DNA from: Rhodobacteraceae bacterium UBA3087
GTDB lineage: Bacteria; Pseudomonadota; Alphaproteobacteria; Rhodobacterales; Rhodobacteraceae
DNA length: 10,882 nucleotides
Assembly: GCA_002367285.1 (NCBI GenBank)
Contig: DFBF01000063.1
Location: 1 to 10,882, forward strand
Direction of reading: 5' to 3'
Below the pieces are notes generated by a model. The model was not told the origin of the DNA. It made no database searches and saw only the letters and a list, made by a program, of their open reading frames with translations. Positions within the stretch are counted from its first letter, which is position 1; each line of letters opens with the position of its first letter. Made by a program: the position numbers and the translations under genes. This document shows, piece after piece, positions 7,088-10,882 of the stretch.

Positions 7088-7788
7088 TTATTGGCGACGT
7101 GGCGGATAGTGGCGGCGGATCACCTGTTTGTCCGCCTCGCTGAGATGCATCGCGCGGTCCGAGATGTGGAAGATGCTTTCACCCGCATAGGCCTTGCCGA
7201 CGAAATTGTGGGGCAGCCCGACGCTGGACAGGAGGTGGATCATGAAAAAGGATGGGGCCGATTTCAGGTTCCGGTCGTTGCTGACCAGCATGTTGACCTC
7301 GATAATCCGTTTGGACCGATACCAATAGCGCAGCCAGTTGTCTCAAGCTCTCTGCCGCGAAATCCCGGCAGGCTGGCGCCCGCAACGACGGTGTCATCGG
7401 GGTCATCGACCAGATAGATGCTGATGTTGGAGTATTACGTCGCCGCGACGAGTTACAGGGTCAGGCCAGAGCCTACGGCATTGATTACCTTGATCGCCGC
7501 CGCAAGGGCGCTGCGCATGGCCTGTTCCTGTTTGCTGGGAAACCCCCGTTCGACGTGTTTGATGGCGACGGTCACCTTGGGGCGACGCGATTGACCAATA
7601 AACAGCTTGGGTTTGCGGCAGCTGCGACGTGCGGGTTCGGCAGCACAGGCGACCAGCCGGTCATAGGCGTCATCGCTGATTGGTGCATCCACCTGGATGT
7701 CTTTTGCCAGCGCAGGCAGGGGCAAGCAGCCCAGAACAAGCGCGATGAGCGCACGATTAATTCGTTTTATTTCAATGTCTTTCCACAT
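7088..7788 (-). pseudogene. Degraded secreted DUF2927-like gene
   Basis: Read from ATG 7788 (TTG 7797 is also in frame), the minus strand encodes a signal peptide with a basic start (WKDIEIKRINR), hydrophobic core and cleavage site PLPALA|KD, then a domain reaching AIKVINAVGSGLTL. There it meets TAA (7455-7453), five sense codons (LVAAT), and a second TAA (7437-7435). The same frame then continues with YSNISIYLVDDPDDTVVAGA and LPGF. Near 7345 the frame must lose one base to join NWLRYWYRSKRIIEVNMLV, SFFMIHLLSSVGLPHNF, SIFHISDR and LSEADKQVIRRHYPPRRQ, ending at TAA 7088. Restoring the two TAA codons to, say, GAA and one base gives a continuous protein of about 230 residues. The C-terminal pattern (HxLLxxxGLPxxF, SIF, LSxxD, IRRxYxPR) recalls DUF2927 proteins common in Rhodobacterales. 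That family name is from memory and unverified; the gene's broken state is directly visible. Confidence 0.72.
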
Positions 7789-7820
7789 GTTGGCCAAACA
7801 CGGGCCAAATGTTGGATTGC

Positions 7821-8690
7821 CTATAGCACCCGACCTGCCACGGCGGCCAGTTTGGCAAGCACTGCGGGGTCGCGTTTGTCGGGCGCGGTCAGGATGGCGT
7901 ATTCCAGGGCGCGATCACAGTGGTGCGGGCAGGGCGCGCGGTCGGGCCCCAACAGGGCGGGCAGGCGGCTGACCAGGGCGCGGCCCTTATCGGCGTTGCC
8001 CGTCAGCGTCGCGACAATATCCGAGATGTCGACTGCGCCATGTTCCGGGTGCCAGCTGTCGTAATCGGTGATCATCGCGATCGAGGCATAGTCCAGCTCG
8101 GCCTCGCGCGCCAGTTTCGCCTCTGGCATGTTGGTCATGCCGATCACGTCGGCCTTCCAGCTGTCGCGATACATGCGGCTTTCGGCGACGGAACTGAACT
8201 GCGGCCCCTCCATTGCCAGGTATGTGCCGCCCATATGCACCGTGATGCCTGCGTCAATGGCGGCGGTATGGCAGGCCTCGGACAGGCGGGGGCAGGTCGG
8301 GTGGGCAACCGAAACATGAGCCACGCAACCGGTGCCGAAAAAGCTTTTCTCGCGCGCGAATGTGCGGTCAATGAACTGATCGACGATGACAAAATCGCCC
8401 GGCGCCATGTTCTCGCGGAACGACCCACAGGCGGACACGCTGATTACGTCGGTGACCCCCAGACGTTTGAGCGCGTCGATATTGGCGCGATAGGGCACCG
8501 TGGTCGGTGAATGCACATGGCCACGGCCATGACGGGGCAGAAAGGCCATTTTCACGCCGTCCAGCGTGCCGCATAAAATGGCGTCAGACGGTGCGCCCCA
8601 AGGCGTGCCGACAGTGACCCATTGCGCGTCCTGCAACCCGTCGATTTCATACAGGCCCGAGCCGCCGATTACGCCAATCATCGTGTCCAT
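7821..8690 (-). CDS. mtnP: S-methyl-5'-thioadenosine phosphorylase
   Basis: A 289-residue purine nucleoside phosphorylase-type enzyme that cleaves 5'-methylthioadenosine with phosphate, yielding adenine and 5-methylthioribose-1-phosphate. This removes a by-product of polyamine and homoserine-lactone synthesis and begins methionine salvage. Motifs in order are IGVIGGSGLYEI (5-16), FLPRHGRGHVHSPTTVPYRA (50-69), ISVSACGS (83-90), GGTYLAMEGPQFSS (154-167) and GMTNMPEAKLAREAE (184-198), then ITDYDSWH. These match MTA phosphorylases rather than general PNPs. The open frame extends upstream to 9584, but only as an antisense shadow of the SulP gene. ATG 8690 has GGAG 7 nt ahead; a second ATG lies three codons in. 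It is the first gene of a minus-strand operon that ends in apt. Confidence 0.96.
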   Translation of the reverse strand: MDTMIGVIGGSGLYEIDGLQDAQWVTVGTPWGAPSDAILCGTLDGVKMAFLPRHGRGHVHSPTTVPYRANIDALKRLGVTDVISVSACGSFRENMAPGDFVIVDQFIDRTFAREKSFFGTGCVAHVSVAHPTCPRLSEACHTAAIDAGITVHMGGTYLAMEGPQFSSVAESRMYRDSWKADVIGMTNMPEAKLAREAELDYASIAMITDYDSWHPEHGAVDISDIVATLTGNADKGRALVSRLPALLGPDRAPCPHHCDRALEYAILTAPDKRDPAVLAKLAAVAGRVL

Positions 8691-8798
8691 GTCCGTCTCC
8701 AAGCTGGTTTCCCAAGTGGTGGCAAAGGCGGCGCAGGAATTCAACCGAAATCCCCGTGATGGCCCGCGCCGCCATTCCCCCTTGGCGCTGCGACGTTT

Positions 8799-8813
8799 TG
8801 CCGTTAAACGGCA
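8799..8813. promoter_or_regulatory. Perfect 15-nt inverted repeat between mtnP and sulP
   Basis: TGCCGTT-A-AACGGCA has 7-nt arms about a single central base. It lies in the divergent 165-nt region, 42 nt ahead of the SulP start and 108 nt ahead of mtnP. A loose promoter-like pair for the plus strand, TTGGCG (8783) and TAAACG after a 17-nt gap, overlaps the repeat, as an operator would. The symmetry is seen; the regulatory role is inferred and no regulator is encoded nearby. Confidence 0.4.
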
Positions 8814-8855
8814 GGGAAAGTTTGCGCCAACATCCCAACATGAACAGGTGAACCC

Positions 8856-10484
8856 TTGCCCCGAGCCCTTCTGGCCTCCTATGCCGCCCGTATTCAGAAA
8901 CCCGATCTGCGCCTCAGCCAGGGTGAACCGCTGAACGCTGGCCGTATCCGGATCGAGCTGCTTTCCGGTCTGACTGTCGCCCTGGCGCTGGTGCCCGAAG
9001 CGGTGGCGTTTGCCTTTGTTGCTGGTGTGCATCCGCTGGTTGGCCTCTATGCGGCCTTTCTGGTCGGGTTGGTCACCGCAGTCTTTGGCGGACGGCCCGG
9101 CATGATTTCGGGCGCGACAGGGGCACTGGCCGTCGTCATGGTGGCGCTGGTCGCGCAGCACGGCGTTGAATACCTGTTTGCCACGGTCGTTCTGATGGGC
9201 CTGTTGCAGGTCTTTGCGGGTGTCATGCACTGGGGCAAGTTCATTCGCCTTGTGCCGCATCCGGTGATGCTGGGCTTTGTGAACGGGCTGGCGATCGTGA
9301 TTTTCCTGGCGCAGATGACGCAGTTCAAAGTGCCGGGGTCGGTCACCACCTCGGGTCACACGGCCACGGCTGGGGAATGGCTGTCGGGCACGCCGCTTTA
9401 CATGATGCTGGGGCTGGTCGGGCTGACCATGTTTATCATCTGGGCCACGCCCAAGGTCACCAAACTGATCCCTGCACCGCTGGCAGGTATCGGCATTGTC
9501 GCCATTGTTGTCATTGCATTCGGCATTGATGTGCCGCGCGTTGGCGATCTGGCCTCGATCGAAGGGGGCTTGCCGTCCTTCCACATTCCGACCGTGCCGT
9601 TGACGCTGGAAACGATGAAGATCATCTTTCCCTATGCGGTTATTCTGGCGGCGATTGGTCTGATCGAAAGCCTGCTGACGCTGAACCTGGTGGGTGAAAT
9701 GACCGGTCGTCGCGGCGGGGCATCACAGGAATGCATCGCCCAGGGCGCGGCCAACGTGTTGACTGGGTTCTTTGGCGGCATGGGTGGTTGCGCCATGATC
9801 GGCCAGTCGATGATCAACGTGAAATCGGGTGGGCGTACGCGGATTGCGGGCATTGCTGCCGCACTGTTCCTGCTGGCCTTTATTGTCGTCGCCTCGTCCC
9901 TGATCGAACAGATCCCGCTGGCCGCTTTGGTGGGGGTGATGTTCATGGTGGTGATTGGCACATTCGCCTGGAATAGCCTGAAAATCCTGCGCCGCGTGCC
10001 GCGCACCGATGCCTTTGTCATCATCCTGGTGACGGCCGTGACGGTGTACGAAGACCTGGCCGTTGCCGTGGTCGTCGGCGTGATCGTGTCCGCCCTGGCC
10101 TATGCCTGGAACAACGCGTCGCGCATCCACGCTGAAACATTTGAAACCGACGCCGACGGCAAAGTTTATCGCATTCAGGGTCCGCTGTTCTTTGGCTCGG
10201 CAGACGGGTTTATCGAACTGTTCACCGTGAACGAAGACCCCGACAACGTGGTGGTCGAATTCGCAGATTCGCGCGTGGTGGACCAATCCGCGTTGCAAGC
10301 CATCGAAGCCGTTGCCCTGAAATATGAGGCCGCTGGGAAGCGCATTCAGTTGCGCCACCTCAGCCGTGATTGTCACGAACTGCTGACCAAAGCGGGCCAC
10401 TTGATGGTCGATAGCGATGACGACCCGGATTACGAAATCGCCGCCGACTATTCCGTGCGCACGGGCATTCTGGGCGGCCACTAA
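8856..10484 (+). CDS. SulP family anion transporter with C-terminal STAS domain
   Basis: A 542-residue inner-membrane transporter of the SulP/SLC26 superfamily, which moves anions such as sulfate or bicarbonate. The N-terminal signature is LLSGLTVALALVPEAVAFAF (35-54), followed by AGVHPLVGLYAAF and GGRPGMISGATGA (78-90). About 12-14 hydrophobic segments run to residue 420. GGMGGCAMIGQSMINVKSGG (307-326) is the conserved stretch before the last helices. A STAS domain occupies roughly 437-515, with EFADSRVVDQSALQAIEAV as its central strand-helix. The start is TTG: AGGTG (8846-8850) is spaced 5 nt ahead, no in-frame ATG precedes the first conserved helix, and an ATG at 8840 opens only three codons before TGA. 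Its stop overlaps that of the convergent acetyltransferase. Substrate cannot be read from sequence. Confidence 0.92.
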   Translation: MPRALLASYAARIQKPDLRLSQGEPLNAGRIRIELLSGLTVALALVPEAVAFAFVAGVHPLVGLYAAFLVGLVTAVFGGRPGMISGATGALAVVMVALVAQHGVEYLFATVVLMGLLQVFAGVMHWGKFIRLVPHPVMLGFVNGLAIVIFLAQMTQFKVPGSVTTSGHTATAGEWLSGTPLYMMLGLVGLTMFIIWATPKVTKLIPAPLAGIGIVAIVVIAFGIDVPRVGDLASIEGGLPSFHIPTVPLTLETMKIIFPYAVILAAIGLIESLLTLNLVGEMTGRRGGASQECIAQGAANVLTGFFGGMGGCAMIGQSMINVKSGGRTRIAGIAAALFLLAFIVVASSLIEQIPLAALVGVMFMVVIGTFAWNSLKILRRVPRTDAFVIILVTAVTVYEDLAVAVVVGVIVSALAYAWNNASRIHAETFETDADGKVYRIQGPLFFGSADGFIELFTVNEDPDNVVVEFADSRVVDQSALQAIEAVALKYEAAGKRIQLRHLSRDCHELLTKAGHLMVDSDDDPDYEIAADYSVRTGILGGH

Positions 10485-10882
10485 GGCGCCAGCTGCGCCA
10501 AAAGGGTGATGTCGCCGGCCTCTAGGGCGGGGCGGGCGGCAGCGATCCGATCCGGGGGCCAGTCCCACCAGGCCAAACGGGTCAGACGGTCGATGTCCTG
10601 AGCGCTGAAGCGCAGGCGTTGCACCTGGGCCGGATTTCCCGTGACAATGGCATAATCGGGCACATCGCGGCGCACCATCGCGCCCGCGCCAATGATCGCC
10701 CCATTGCCGATCCGCACACCGGGTCCGATGATCGCGCCATAGCCGATCCAGACGTCATGCCCGACGATGGTATTGCGACAATCGGGCTGCTCCATCCTCT
10801 GTTTGTCCAGCGCGAAGATGGCAAACGGAAAGCTGGTGATCCCGTCATAAGCGTGGTTGGCCGAGGCCGTGACAAAGCGCAC
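10481..10882 (-). CDS. Hexapeptide-repeat (xenobiotic-type) acetyltransferase, partial
   Basis: The C-terminal 133 codons of a left-handed beta-helix acetyltransferase; the N-terminus is off the right edge. SANHAYDGITSFPFAIF near the start holds the His that acts as general base in the CatB/Vat group (there ANHxMDG). After it come hexapeptide turns TIVGHDVWIGYGAIIGPGVR and IGNGAIIGAGAMV, then the acetyl-CoA end motif YAIVTGNPAQVQRLRF. A short C-terminal helix has LAWWDWPPDRI, also typical of that group. Members acetylate chloramphenicol or streptogramins, but many chromosomal relatives modify sugars or unknown acceptors, so resistance should not be assumed. The TAG stop (10483-10481) overlaps the TAA of the SulP gene on the opposite strand. 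Confidence 0.85.
   Translation of the reverse strand: MRFVTASANHAYDGITSFPFAIFALDKQRMEQPDCRNTIVGHDVWIGYGAIIGPGVRIGNGAIIGAGAMVRRDVPDYAIVTGNPAQVQRLRFSAQDIDRLTRLAWWDWPPDRIAAARPALEAGDITLLAQLAP

Noticed and set aside
7435..7455. Programmed stop-codon read-through at the two TAA codons.
   Set aside because: Two stops six codons apart plus a frameshift 90 nt downstream are far better explained by decay.
7453..7797. A stand-alone small secreted protein of about 114 residues ending at the first TAA.
   Set aside because: The same frame continues past both TAA codons into sequence that, with one frame correction, completes a coherent protein, so it is better read as the front part of a broken gene.
8840..8851. 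ATG AAC AGG TGA as a leader peptide for the SulP gene.
   Set aside because: Three codons overlapping the transporter's own ribosome-binding site in GC-rich DNA is easily chance; no attenuator structure or codon bias supports it.
8691..9584. A long N-terminal extension of MtnP, making a 587-residue protein.
   Set aside because: The extension is antisense to the SulP transporter and its intergenic region. MtnP has a normal family start with a GGAG ribosome site at 8690.
10481..10882. A chloramphenicol or streptogramin resistance gene.
   Set aside because: The fold and group are right, but the N-terminus is missing and many chromosomal members of this group are not resistance enzymes, so only the fold-level call is made.

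Overview
The window looks like chromosome from a Rhodobacterales (Roseobacter-group) alphaproteobacterium. It is GC-rich with strong GC3 codon bias. The order cytochrome oxidase subunit III, SURF1, threonine synthase, M16 peptidase, GNAT acetyltransferase is, from general knowledge, a typical roseobacter arrangement. No search was run, so the taxonomy is inference from gene content and order.

Region 1 (1-5536, plus strand) is a compact housekeeping run. The 3' end of ctaE is followed by a strong UUCG-loop terminator, then SURF1 (heme-copper oxidase assembly), thrC, an M16B zinc peptidase, a RimJ-type acetyltransferase and a D-2-hydroxyglutarate dehydrogenase-like flavoprotein. SURF1 to the acetyltransferase are tightly packed: thrC and the peptidase overlap by 4 nt, with the peptidase starting at TTG, and the peptidase and acetyltransferase overlap by 1 nt. 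They probably share a transcript.

Region 2 (5537-6451) has no intact gene. It holds a probable broken minus-strand gene for a small secreted protein with four cysteines, whose reading frame breaks at a homopolymer, and a perfect 11-bp-stem terminator oriented for the minus-strand operon. Base composition is visibly less GC-rich than the neighbours.

Region 3 (6452-8690, minus strand) is an adenine-salvage operon in the order mtnP, broken secreted gene, apt. MtnP splits methylthioadenosine and releases adenine; Apt converts adenine to AMP. The gene between them reads as a DUF2927-like secreted protein, with two in-frame TAA codons and a frameshift.

Region 4 (8691-10882) begins with a divergent intergenic region carrying a perfect 15-nt inverted repeat. 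It continues with a SulP anion transporter with a STAS domain (plus strand, TTG start) and ends with a partial hexapeptide-repeat acetyltransferase on the minus strand. The stop codons of the last two genes overlap tail to tail.

I do not see a new defence, mobile or biosynthetic system. The observations that most repay checking are the two degraded secreted-protein genes on either side of apt.
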